From contig NW_020312775.1 in the NCBI RefSeq assembly GCF_003265705.1, positions 695,330 to 759,329 of the forward strand: DNA of 64,000 bases, read 5' to 3'. Positions 49,223 to 61,100 of the stretch are shown in pieces (position 1 is the stretch's first letter; every line of letters begins with the position of its first letter). A program made the translations under genes and the position numbers. The stretch is from Callorhinus ursinus (Eukaryota > Chordata > Mammalia > Carnivora > Otariidae). The notes beneath the pieces were generated by a model. That model did not search any database. It saw only the letters and a program-made list of their open reading frames with translations, and was not told the origin of the DNA.

Positions 49223-49432
49223 AGAGAGGTTCTGGTTATTTAAGATAACAGAAAGATCAGCATATGCCAATAAAGTTCACAGTGGTTGGAGGTGGGTTGT
49301 AAAATTGGTTCTGAGCTTCCTAGCAGCTATCACAAGGAAAGTTAATTACATTAATTCACATGGTCTATGATTCAAAACACAATTACTCAGCTCTTTCAGG
49401 TACCAAAAAAGGAATTTTTCCTTTGAATTATT

Positions 49433-49644
49433 TTTTCTAGATTTTATTTATTTACTTGACACACACAGAGAGCGAGAGAGAGAGGGAGAGAAAGAGCGCA
49501 CAAGCAAGGGGAGCTGCAGGCTGAGGCAGAGGGAGAAGGGGGCTCCCGCGGGGCAGGAAGCCCTAGGTGGCGCTGAGCACGCAGGACGCCGGGGTCATGA
49601 CCTGAGGCAGACGCCTAACCCACTGACCCACCCAGGCGCCCCCT
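49433..49644 (-). mobile_element. CAN SINE
   Basis: Reverse SINE ending acccacccaggcgccccc. TSD tcctttgaattatt at 49419-49432 and 49645-49658. Lies about 450 bp upstream of TAF7L exon 1. Confidence 0.95.
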
Positions 49645-49949
49645 TCCTTTGAATTATTAAAGAACTATTGTGTGATATAAATGCCTTCAAGAATATAGTA
49701 CACTACATGAAAAATGAGTTTCATTGGCCTATTTTGTATTACAACCCTTGATAATAAAGATCAGTGGATGGATTCCAAAAGGGACCAAAACAATTTTGTC
49801 TAGGTCTGAAATTTCGCATAATTTAGCTTCACTGAATGAAAATCTTACCCAGAAGAAATGACTGTCCAATAATGAGTCTTCCAAAAATATTTATCCCATA
49901 TGATTAAGTTTAGATATGTATTAGGCAGTAGAGATTTCACCGCCATCTT

Positions 49950-50094
49950 TAACAGGCACCAGTAACGTCCCTTAATATTAGCCCTATGTCTTTAAGGAGG
50001 ATAGCTTTGACATCATTTTTTTAATGAAAGTTCTGGAACCTTCAGGGTCACATGACTAAATAGGAAGCCATTTTAGAACCTCAAGGAGTAGATC
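49950..50094 (+). promoter_or_regulatory. TAF7L: TAF7L upstream promoter region (CpG-poor)
   Basis: The sequence before exon 1 is AT-rich with no CpG island and no clear TATA box. A CRE-like TGACATCA (one base from TGACGTCA) lies near 50009-50016. That would suit a germ-cell CREM-type promoter, but this is inference. The exon 1 ATG lies in context atcATGg. Confidence 0.4.
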
Positions 50095-50353
50095 ATGGAG
50101 CACCCTGAGGAACAGCCTCCGGACCTGTTAGAAAATGATTCCACACCAACAGTTTCAACATTAGAAGTAACCGGCTCACAAGATCCCCAAATTTCTGTCG
50201 ACAACGGGGCTGAAACCGTCGGCATCCAGGGCGCCGAAAATGCCAGCTGCCAAGTCACCCAAACTGCTGTTGACCATGTCACCCAAGCGGACGCCGACGG
50301 CAGCACTCAGGCTGGTGCCACAGCTCCTCCGGAAAACTTACCAGAAGGGAAAG
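50095..50353 (+). CDS. TAF7L: TAF7L exon 1 (long isoform start)
   Basis: 259 bp, residues 1-87. Starts MEHPEEQPPDLLENDSTPTV, matching the remembered human long isoform (MECPEGQLPISSENDSTPTV). The segment is acidic, Gln/Thr/Ala-rich and probably disordered. Donor gtaagg is followed by a TTTA repeat. Confidence 0.9.
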
Positions 50354-51934
50354 GTAAGGGGCCTTATTTATTTATTTATTTATTTATTTAACATCACAGG
50401 TTAAGGATATTTTGGGGGAGAAAACTGCTAAAAGTTTATTTGAACTGAGACTCCCTTTAGGAGAAATAAGCCGTGTCACTAGTGTCCCTGACTGAAAGAC
50501 GTACAGTGGTGACTCTCTTGAGGAGAAGAGAGCAGCTAATTAGGTGAGAGTAGTTTGGGCGCGGATTCCAGTTGTTTAATGGTTTTTGTGTGGCGGCGTA
50601 TTTGTCACCAGGAGAGGTCGTCTCGCCAAGGAACAAATCGGTCCAACCTAACGGCTTCGACGAGGAAGCGAATGTACCGCCCCTTTTACAAATATCACTG
50701 TGTACCGCTAAGACTCCCGCGGCCGCCCCGAAGGTCAATTCCCTGTAAAAGGAGTTTGTCTGGAAGCTTTGCTCAGCAAGGTCCCCACCGCGCTCAGCGC
50801 CTTTCAAGCCTCCCTGCCCTGGCACGCGGTGAACCGGCCGCCTCCTCGAGGCCACCCGCGGGTCCAGTCAGGCCCCGGCCCAGGAGGCGTGGCTAGGCCG
50901 GGAGGGGCGGTGCGCGCGGCTCCTACCTGTCGCCACGCCGTCTGTCCGCAGCCCGCCTCCACGCCCGCTGCCAGTGGGCCCACTCACGCCCTCGCCGGAA
51001 CCCGCCACCCGAACCCAGAGAAGAGAGGCGGGTTCCCCCCCCGCCCCCCCCCCCCCCCCAACCCCGCCGCGCAGCCTTTCCGGTCCTGGCGCGAGTGAGC
51101 GGAGCCGCGGGTGAGTCGGGGCCGGCAGAGGGTTCCCCAGCCGGGTCAGCGCCCAGCTCCCGCGCGCCGCACTTCCCTCCCCAGCCCGCCTGGACGGCGA
51201 GGCGCGAAGGCTCGGGACCCTGGGCCCCGCGGGAGGCTTTCCAGGGAAATTGGATCAGGGCCTAGGAGCTGGACTCTTCCTTGGAAGCTGAGTGCCCCTG
51301 GGATAAGGATGGAGTGGTCATTGCCTCCAAATTGCAGCCAGCGGCTATGAACTTGAGAAAATATCAATTTAGGCTTGTGCTGACTTGTGCTGCCTGGAGC
51401 ATGCTGTTAGGCACCCTCCAGCTAGCTGTAATTCTAATTCCAAATCTGATTTCGCTGAAAGGAGATGGAGCTCGGGATGAATGGTGGAGAGCGGTCCTGT
51501 TAGTTTAAATTCTTATAAGAGAGTTTTTGTCAAAAAAAAAAAAAAAAAAGGATGCCTTTTCCTAAAAGAAATACAATACACCGGGTTCATTGGGTAAATG
51601 AAAGTAAAAGGTAAAAAATTTTACAAATAATTAAAACTCATTTCAACTAGGGTCGTCCACCTTCTCTGAAATAGTTTTGATTCTTACATTCTTTCTTAAG
51701 AGAGGAGTTGCCAGAAAGGCCTTGAAATGAACAAAAAGCCCTAGTCTTAGTTCTGCTGAAAAATCTAAAAGTTACTTCTGATCTGATAAAATCTTGCTTA
51801 GCAGCTAGTTCTTCAAATAATCTGTATTTCTGCCCCCAACCTTGTATTTGCTACTTTTCGTTCTGTTAGGCAGTGTGCCCAGCCCCAAGATTTTTATTTA
51901 ATTAATTTTTTCCTTATGTTCACAGTTTCTCTCA

Positions 51935-51974
<40 letters not shown>

Positions 51975-54900
51975 ATATATATAACTTTATATAAGCAGGA
52001 AGAGAAGAATTGACTATCACAAATAATCAAATTTCTCTCATCCTGGGTGTCTCCTTTTCCATGGCTGACCTCTCTTTTGCTTTCAATGCCTTTCTGGTAG
52101 TTTCTGAAGTCATACTAAAGGACTGGTGAATGATTTCACCATAATAGGGTCTCAGACTCACTTGCATGTGTTTTTAAAAATGGTTCCAATGCTTTTAAGT
52201 GAGATTCAAATGGTTTACTGTGTATTGGGATTATTGGGAGCTGCGCTTAACTGGAGATTTTAATCTAATTTAAGGTATAATATTTTATAACTTGGTGTAC
52301 AGCATAATGTCCTTAGAGCATAGGAAGACCTTGTCAGGTTTCATAAGTGTATATTGCTTTCTTTCCACCTTTTGAGAAAAGATTTCCTCAGAAGTGTGAG
52401 CCCAACATTCAAGTCACTTACAGATATATCCCAAATAGATGGAAAGTAAAATTAAAAATAAAGATGAACGTTGATGAGATTATTCACTTTACAGAAGTTT
52501 TGTTTTTGTTTTTTTTTTAAATAAAGAGATCCATCTTAAGATTCCTTTAAATAACTTTTAGGGGTATTTCAAGTAAGTGGTGGTTATAAGGATTAAATGA
52601 AATAATAGATCTAATGCACTCAGTGATGTGCCTGGCATATAGAAGGTACACAGTAAATGTTAATAATGAGTTGATTAATTGGGTTTTCTGATCTTTCATA
52701 TCACCCCTTCAAGAAAGTGTCTATTCCATGAACCTAAGTGTACTCATATAGATGGCCTAGCCACAAGAACTGGACTCCTAACTTTTCTCCAAGATAGCCC
52801 AGAGCCATTGATGCTGACTTTAGAGTTGTAAAAGCTACCTGCTCTCCCATGGGCTTAATTCCTACCAATCCGTTTGGGTGAATGAAATATTAAAAATTAC
52901 GCTCTTTCCTTCAAATCATCATAGAACATTTCTGCCCGTGGTTTTGGTTGATTTTGGCCTTTGGTTGGCACTCTTCCCTGCAGAGGCATGTAGTTTGCTT
53001 CGGTAGCCACCACTGAGTTGATGAATTGTGGTCCTTTACCTAAGAGTCTAAGAATATCATTAAGACTAAATCATGTTTCATAACAACTATTACTTCATCT
53101 GTTATCATGTAATTTGGACTATCCTTGGAAAGTCTGCAAATATTAGAGGGGAGATAAGGTGACTTTTAGAAATAATCAAGTTATGTCAAATAAGATACTT
53201 CAGAGCTGTGCACAAGTCATTCCAGTGAGGGTTATGGGCAAGATCTTGTATAATGTAACCAGTGCTACCAGAAGTGGTCAGCAGAGGGAGCAAGACGAGT
53301 TTTTGGTCACTTTTCTGTCGATTTTTTTGCTTTCATGAACTCAAAAACAAAGAGATGAGTAAAAGCCAGGATGAACCTCCTCACGAACTTGAGAACCAGT
53401 TTATATTGCGTCTGCCTCCGGTAAGAAACCCTTGTATCTCAGACCAAATATCTTCAGTGCATATGTATTAGCTCTGCTTGGATTCCGTGGTATTTCTATT
53501 TAAGATATGCTATAAAAACTAAGAACATTTATTTCCCAGGAATCACACTCTATTCAACAGTCCTATCCTAGTGTGTACTCTTTTAGCAGAATTTTTTTCA
53601 TCCTGTACATGCTGCCTATCATGTGGGCTGATTTCCTGGCAAACGGCTGTGACAGTGAGGGATTCAGTCACTTACCAGAGGTGCTAACAGCCTGTTCACT
53701 GGACAGCCAAGATAAGACTCTTTTAAAATCCTTTCTGTCACCTCCAAAGGGGCAGTGAGAAGGACCATCACTATTTCCTCAAGTTTATCACCATGCCAGG
53801 CTGTTGAAGCTCATCTTAACATTGTGCTAGGGTCTCTTCTCCCTTTGATACCTGCATTCAAGTCGTATTTAGTCTAAGAAAGCTATATTAAAGACGGGTT
53901 TCAGAAAAGTATTTTCCCAATTAGGGCTACTTAATATACCCAGTAAACTGCAGCTAAGCCTTTCCTTAGCAACTACAACTGAAGGGCAGCCGTGAGAGGC
54001 AGGAATGTAGAGCTAGAAGGCGGCTTTAACTGTAGCTACTAAGAAACAACACTGAGACTAGAGTCAGCCTCATCCTAACTTGTCTTACACAGTGCATGGT
54101 ATGCCATGGTGCATGGCATTGTTCTTAACATTTGGCAGGTTTAAGGCTTTATTTAAGGGAGGACTGTCTGTGACATATCTCTTCTATTAGTTGCCAAGTA
54201 GACAATTCATCTTTCTGATTTTAAAACCTCCCTTCTTTTTAGGAACATGCATCTACTGTCAGGAAGATACTACATTCTAGAAGTGTTGCCATGAAGGATA
54301 AACTCAAAATTGACTTATCTTGTAAGTAGTGACTGTCCATTTACCATACATTGAACAGTAATTTATTCTGGGATTGCTATGTGCCAGATACTATACTACA
54401 TACTAAGGATATGACAAAGAACAGAATATGGTCTCTGCCTTGATAGACTCTTAAGAAGTCTTAAGAAGCTTTAAGTCACTTTCATAGCTTCTTACTGAGG
54501 AAAGGAAGTAGAAATTATGTAATTTGAGGTAATTATTATAGTGTGTATAAGGAAAAACATGGGGGCCAACTGTGTGATTTGTCTACTGCTGTTTGGCTTT
54601 GTGATTTCTAACTGTCCAGGGGAATGACAAATGAATACTGTTCTTTGTTTATAAAAGTGACATATCCTTCTCTCTTTTAAATAATATTTATTAGGTGTTT
54701 TAAGTACAGAGAAGTATATAAAGAAGAAAATTTAAAATGGTCTATAATACCATTACTCAGGTAGCCCTTATTAACATTTTTAAAAAGGTAATACAAGTTC
54801 ATGGTTAGAAAATTCAAATAAAATAGAAGAGTTCAAAAAGAAGAGTGAAACCTCTCCTTTGCAGTGCTCCAGTGTTAATGCCAAAGATAACTAATAATAA

Positions 54901-55129
54901 TTGTTTCTCCTTGTGTTTCCTTACAGACAAAATTTTTATGCACAATACCAACATTTAAATCATCTGTATCTTTAAAGTTACTTTAAAGAATTAAGGACAC
55001 AAAAAGAATCATGTCCAACATCACTCTGCATTTTTCTTTTTCACTTACTATTAGAAGATTTCACTTGAATCTTTTTGTGTTAAAGGACATTCATGTTTGA
55101 GACATCTGGGCAGGAATCAGAGTTGTCAG

Positions 55130-55184
<55 letters not shown>

Positions 55185-58100
55185 CTACCATATATGGATA
55201 TTGTGTAGACTAATAGCTTTGTGAAGGTAACTAGAGATTATAACTTCAGATTTACTAGCACCATTCTGGGATCAACCCTTCCTTCACTCAACCCTTCACT
55301 CGACATACCCATTTGCAATGACATAAGTGAGTGCTTATGATGGTGTCAAAATGAATGGGTTTGAATGCAATTTGCCTTTCAGTAGGAGAATGAAACGCTT
55401 ACCACTTTATCTGCATTTAGTTCACAGTGATTACAAAGAAACTTAGCTACTTTTGATCGAGTAGCATAAACATATACCCTGCCTTCTTTTCTCTGGGAAG
55501 TTACTGATTACATACACAATTCTAGCATTATGAGAAATAGTAGAGTTCGCTGAAAGACTAGTCTGTCCCACGTAAGTCTTCATTACTCAAACTCTAGGAA
55601 GCTTAAGAATGCATTGGGAAGATGTCAACTTTAGTTTTTCCTACCTCTCTTCAGCTGATGGACGTCATGCAGTTGTTGAGGTAGAAGATGTCTCACTAGC
55701 TGCAAAGGTGGTTGATTTGCCATGCGTTATTGGAAGCCTGAAAACTCTTGATAAAAAAACTTTTTATAAAACAGCAGATATTTCTCAGGTATGGACGAGT
55801 TTTCTTAATCTACTAGCTCTTACATTGTTCAAGGGATCCCTTTCTCCCTACTTTTTCTTTCAGTGCTCCTTCCCACTTGGTGAACGGCTGCTTATCATTT
55901 CTAATTCCAGCTCAATTGCACAGGAATACAATGTCATGTTCTGGTTTGGTGTTTGAGCCATAACTTTTGACTACGTAATTTTATCCAAATAGCTTTTAGA
56001 TAATAAAGGTTTATGTTTGCCATTTATAATGATTTTCATCTGAAAAAATGAGGATCTGGGATCTTCTTCTGAACTTTCTGCTAGAGCAAGATGCTGTGAA
56101 CTCTGGAGATTATATTTGTTCTTTTTCATCATCTTGTTGTGATTTCTTGTTTGTCTTCTAAATCAAAATGCTAAGATATATTTGTTTTGAACATATTTCC
56201 TCTGCAGTGGTAAGCATTTGAGCTAAAACAAACAAATAAATAAAAAGAAAACCCAGAATCCGTATACAGTGCTGCCGAGACAGAGAGAATGAATATGTAT
56301 GTATATTAATACTTGGTTTTCTGGAAATGCCAAGTAACATTCTCCTTACTTCTGTGCTCCAGGATTTCTGGTAGTAAAAATGATCACGATTCATTACTAA
56401 CCCAAGATTTGTGGCCGTAGTCAACTTCTTTATCTTTGTTAAACGTAGATGCTTGTGTGCACTGCTGATGGTGATCTCCACTCTCCTCTGCAAGAACCAG
56501 TTACCTCTACTGATCTTAAAGTAATCAGGAAAAATGAAGGTGATCTCCACTCTCCTCTGCAAGAACCAGTTACCTCTACTGATCTTAAAGTAATCAGGAA
56601 AAATGAAAGAGAGAGACAGAAAAAATATGTCTGGAAGCATGGCAGTAAGTCACCAGCCCCTTGCTCATTCTGGCTGACTACATTTATCTGCTGAATCCTA
56701 ATTACTCGTGAGCCAGGGACCTGTTACCACACTTAGGTGTTTGGTTCGTTAGGCATCCAGACACTCTTAAAGGAACAGGTCATGTCATGAGCTAGTGCCT
56801 TATAGCGTGACCTTTCTCTTTATCAAATTCAGATAGATGTGTGACTACCAACAGTCATATATACATTTCACCATGTTGAATTTATTTTAGTTACTCCACC
56901 ACTTAAGAATGTCAGAAAGAAAAGGTTCCGCAAAACAACAAAAAAGGTTAGTTGCATGCTACTTCTGTGTCTACTGGGTGGATTGGAAGAGGATTATGAG
57001 TGGGGAGGAAAGGGAGACAGTCAGTTGGGGATTAATTTGTTCATTCCTTTATATGTTCAATAAAGATTTATTGTGAGCTAAATGCCAGGCACTGTGTGGT
57101 AGCAGTTGGGATTCTATAGTGAACAAAAACCAGACCTGATCATTTAGGGATCTGGATGTGTCATGAATTTGAAACTTCTGCTAATGCTTTCAGTTTTCAA
57201 TTGCAAGACCTAGTTTCATGGTGAACCCATCTAGAACCTGAGAATTGAGAACTGTGGTTATATTCCTAACCTTACCTCAGACTTGTAGAACCTTGGGCAA
57301 GCTACAGGATTATCGTGGCTTGGCTTCTTCTTTTTTAAATTAACTTTTGATTTTGAAATAATTGTAGGTTCACATGCAGTTGTAAGAAATAAAAGAGAGA
57401 TACCATGTACCCAGTTTTCATCATTGTAACTTTCTGCAAAACTATGGTACATTATCACAAACAGGAAATTGATATACAATTCACCAACCTTATTAAAATT
57501 TCTCCAGTTTTACTTGTACTTGTGTTTGTGTGTGTGTGTGTGTGTATGTTTAGTTCTGTGCAGTTTTATCTCATGTGTATGTTCGTGTATCTGCCTACAC
57601 AGTCAAAATACTATGCAGTTCTGTTACCACAAGGATCCCTCATCTCACCCCTTTTTAAAAGATTTTTTAAAGACTTATTTATTTATTTTAGAGAGAGAGA
57701 ATGAGTGGGGGAAAGGGCAGAGGGAGAGAATCTTCAAGCAGACCTACCGCTGAGTGTGGAGCCCGATGCGGGGTTTGATTTCAAGACCCTGAGATCATGA
57801 CCCAAGCTGAAACCAAGAGTCAGACGCTCAACCGACTGAGCAACCCAGGTGCCCCATTGCCCTTTTATAGTCACACTCATCTCCCTCCTACCCCACTCCC
57901 ACAGTCTCTAACCCCTGACAATCACTGTTATGTTCTCCATCTCTGTAATGTCATTTTCAGAATGTCATATAGATGGAGTCATACAATGTGTTACATTTAA
58001 TACTGGCTTCCCCCCCCCAACTAAACATAATTCCCTTACGATCCATGCAAGTTGTTGCATGTATCAATAGTTCGTTCCTGTCATTGCTGAGTAGTATTCC

Positions 58101-61100
58101 ATCGTACGGATGTACCACAGCTTGTTGAACTGTTCACCCATTGGAGGACATTTGAGTTGTTTGCAGTTTTTTACTATTATAAATAAAGTCCCGAGCTGGT
58201 TTTTGTGTGAACATAAGTATTTGTATCTTTGGGATAAATGCCCAGGAGTGCAATTGCTGGGTCCTCTGGTACTTGAATGTTTAGTTTTGTTTTGTTTTCA
58301 GAAGGGGGAGGGGCAGAAGGAGAGGGCGAGTGAGAATCTTTTTTTTTTTTTTAAGATTTATTTATTAGAGAGAGCACGTGCAGGTGGAGGAGGGAGGAGC
58401 AGAGGGAGAGGGAGAGATGCAAGCAGGCTCCTCACTAAGCGCAGAGCCTGATGCTGGGCTCCATCCCCCGACCCATGAGATCACAACCTGAGCCGAAACC
58501 AAGAGTCGGACGCTCAACTGACTGCACCACCCGGGCGCCCTGAGAGAGAGAATCTTAAGCAGGCTCCATGCCCGGTGAAGAGCCCAATGTGGGGTTTGAT
58601 CCCACAACCCTAAGATCCTGATCTGAGCCAAAATCAAGAGTGAGACGCTTAACCAACTGAGCCACCCAGGTGCCCCTTGAATGTTGAGTTTTATAAGAAA
58701 CTACCATACTGTTTCCAAAGTGGCTTTAACATTGTACATTCCCACCAGCAGTGTACATGTGATCCAGCTACTCTACATTCTCATCAGAATTAGGTGTCTG
58801 TCACTATTTTTTTTTATTTTAGCCGTTCTAATAGATGTAGTGATCTCATTGTGGTATCAATTTGTATTTCCCTGATAGCTAATGGTGTCAAATATCTTCT
58901 CATATGTTTTTTTGCCACCCATATAGTTCACTTTAGTGAAATGTCTGTTCATGCCTTTTGCCCATTTTCTAAATGGATTTGTTATTATTGAGTTTTAAGA
59001 GTTCTTTTAATATTCCAAATACTAGTCTTTTGTCTGTAGAAATTTGTAGATGTTTGCAAATAGTTTCTCCTAGTCTATAGTTTGTCTTTTCATCTTCTCC
59101 ACAGGGTCTTTCAAAGAGCAAAAGTTTTTTGTTTGGTTAAGTCCAAAGTATTGATTTTTCCTTTTAAGGATCTTCCCTTTGTGTCAAGTTTAAGTACTCT
59201 TTGCCTAGCCCAGATCCTGAAGATTTTCTATTTCTTTTTTTCTAAAGTTTAACATTTTACATTTAAGCCTGCAGTCCATTTTTGAGCTAATTTTTGAAGG
59301 TTTTTTAAATTTATTTGAGAGAGATAGAGAGAGATTGAGAGAAAGAGTGAGGGGAGGGGCAGAGGGAGAAGCAGACTCCCCACTGAGCAGGACCCTGGGA
59401 TCATGACCTGAGCTGAAGGCAGATGCTTAACCGACTGAGCTACCCAAACAGCCCTAGTTCAAGGTTCATTTTTTTTCTTGCATTTTGCATGTCCAGTTCC
59501 TCCCACTCCATTTGTTAAAAAGACTATCCTTCTGCCATTGTATTTCTTTTGCACCTTGTCAAAAATCACTTGAGCATATTTGTGCGTGTCTGTTTCTGGG
59601 TTCCCTATTCTGTTCCATTGATCTATATGTTGATCCTTCTTCTGATATCACAGTGTAGCTCTATAAGTCTTGAAATCAGCAAGACTGTTCTTTATTTTTC
59701 TTTGTCAAGATTGTTCTAGCCATTCTAGAGCCTTTACCTTTCCACATAAATTTTAGAGTATGTTTGAGGTTTAGAAAAAGTTTTCTATGTCTATAGAAAA
59801 ACTTGTTGGAATTTTGGTAGGAACTGCATTAAACCTATATAGAGATCAATTTGGGGAGAACTGACAGCTTTATTGCATTGACTCTCTCACTCTATGAAGA
59901 GAGTTGCCTTGGCTTTTCTACTGTCAGTCAACAGCATGTACTGAGTGCCTACTAAATATAAAACTAAGTTAAGAATAATTTTACAATTCTTTAAGCTTTA
60001 GTGAAGGAGAACAATCATAATATAACTTCATTGTTTGTGTTTTATTTCGTAGCTCCCTGATTTCAAATCAACTGAAGAAATCAGCTTTCCGGAGGTAGAG
60101 CAATCATAATATAACTTTATTGTTGACCCTTGGTGGGTTTTATTTCATTGCTTATTAGTTTCAGGTACAAAGAAACCATAAAGGTTACTTTTAAGCCTGC
60201 CTTTTCATCTCTAACTGCTGCTGCCATGCACAGACACTGAATTTGATTCATTTAAAAATGGATTCATTGTTTAATGTGTGATACCTCCTAGAGGAAAAGA
60301 TACAATTTGGCTAGTGACTCTGTATTCTAATCTGCTTTTTTTTTTCCCTCTGGTACTTATTTTAAAAGCCATTTCTTGGAAGCCAGGGTTCACTTTTACC
60401 AGCAGTTGTTTGCAATTGCTTATTCCCCCTCAAAGTTCTAATTTCTATTTGTGGCATGACGAATTGGTTGCTGTGGAGATAATTGTCTAAAATTGGATTT
60501 AAGGGAGAACATGTAGCTAAGACCCAGTTTTTATAGGAAAATCTTTAATAATAAAGATGTGGAGAAGTGAACCTTGGGAATTTGGATCTTTAGACCAAAT
60601 TACTGTTAAATAACAAATAAGGAATTGTAGTTCTTTGCCAACATAGGTCAGGGCAAATAATTAATAACCGAGACCCAAGGCTTGTGCCTCTGAGAGAAGT
60701 CTTTAACACAGAGTTGCAGATTGAAAAGATTAAATGTCTCAAGTAATATGTTTGAATGGGGAAAAAATAAGTTTACTGTACAAAAACCTAGACCCTTGTC
60801 AAAGATTCCTTCGTAAATAGCATTATTTAAAGTTGAAATTTGGTTGTATGCATGTTGAAGAGGCCGAATTATTTGAATTTATTTGTATGTAGGAAGAGGG
60901 CATTCCTGCAAAAGACAGGGTGGTAAATGACCTTACTGGTATTCCCCCTTCCCCCACTTTGGTTGAGTACATCGAGTCTCCCGATGTGGAAAAGGAAGTG
61001 AAAAGACTCCTGTGTTCAGATGGTGAAGCTGTCAGTGCTCGTATCCTTTTATACTAAATATTTTCCATGTAGTCTCTTCCACCCCACATGCACTTGCTGA

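Larger units (their letters stand above)
51291..53352 (+). other. TAF7L: TAF7L intron 1, distal part
   Basis: AT-rich intron with a TC/TG/TA compound microsatellite (51930-51983) and a MIR 3' fragment (52585-52680). No coding exon is seen. Confidence 0.7.
57310..59930 (-). mobile_element. Ancient L1 in TAF7L intron 6
   Basis: Antisense L1 3' region (gagtagtattccatcgtacg; attcccaccagcagtgtaca; tgataaatgcccaggagtg type), interrupted by SINEs. Confidence 0.8.
57150..60052 (+). other. TAF7L: TAF7L intron 6, mostly old L1
   Basis: Largest part of a 3.1-kb intron. From about 57310 to 59930 it reads as the reverse complement of L1 3' sequence, with phrases such as the gagtagtattccat and tgccacccatatag type, cut by four minus-strand SINEs. 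Unlikely to code. Confidence 0.75.

Noticed and set aside
50457..51098. Several open frames of 100-130 residues around the TAF7L CpG island
   Set aside because: Compositionally biased Pro/Arg translation of GC-rich DNA on both strands; no conserved motif.
56158..56640. 160-residue minus-strand frame with an internal peptide repeat
   Set aside because: Antisense shadow of TAF7L exon 5; the peptide repeat only reflects the 69-bp duplication.
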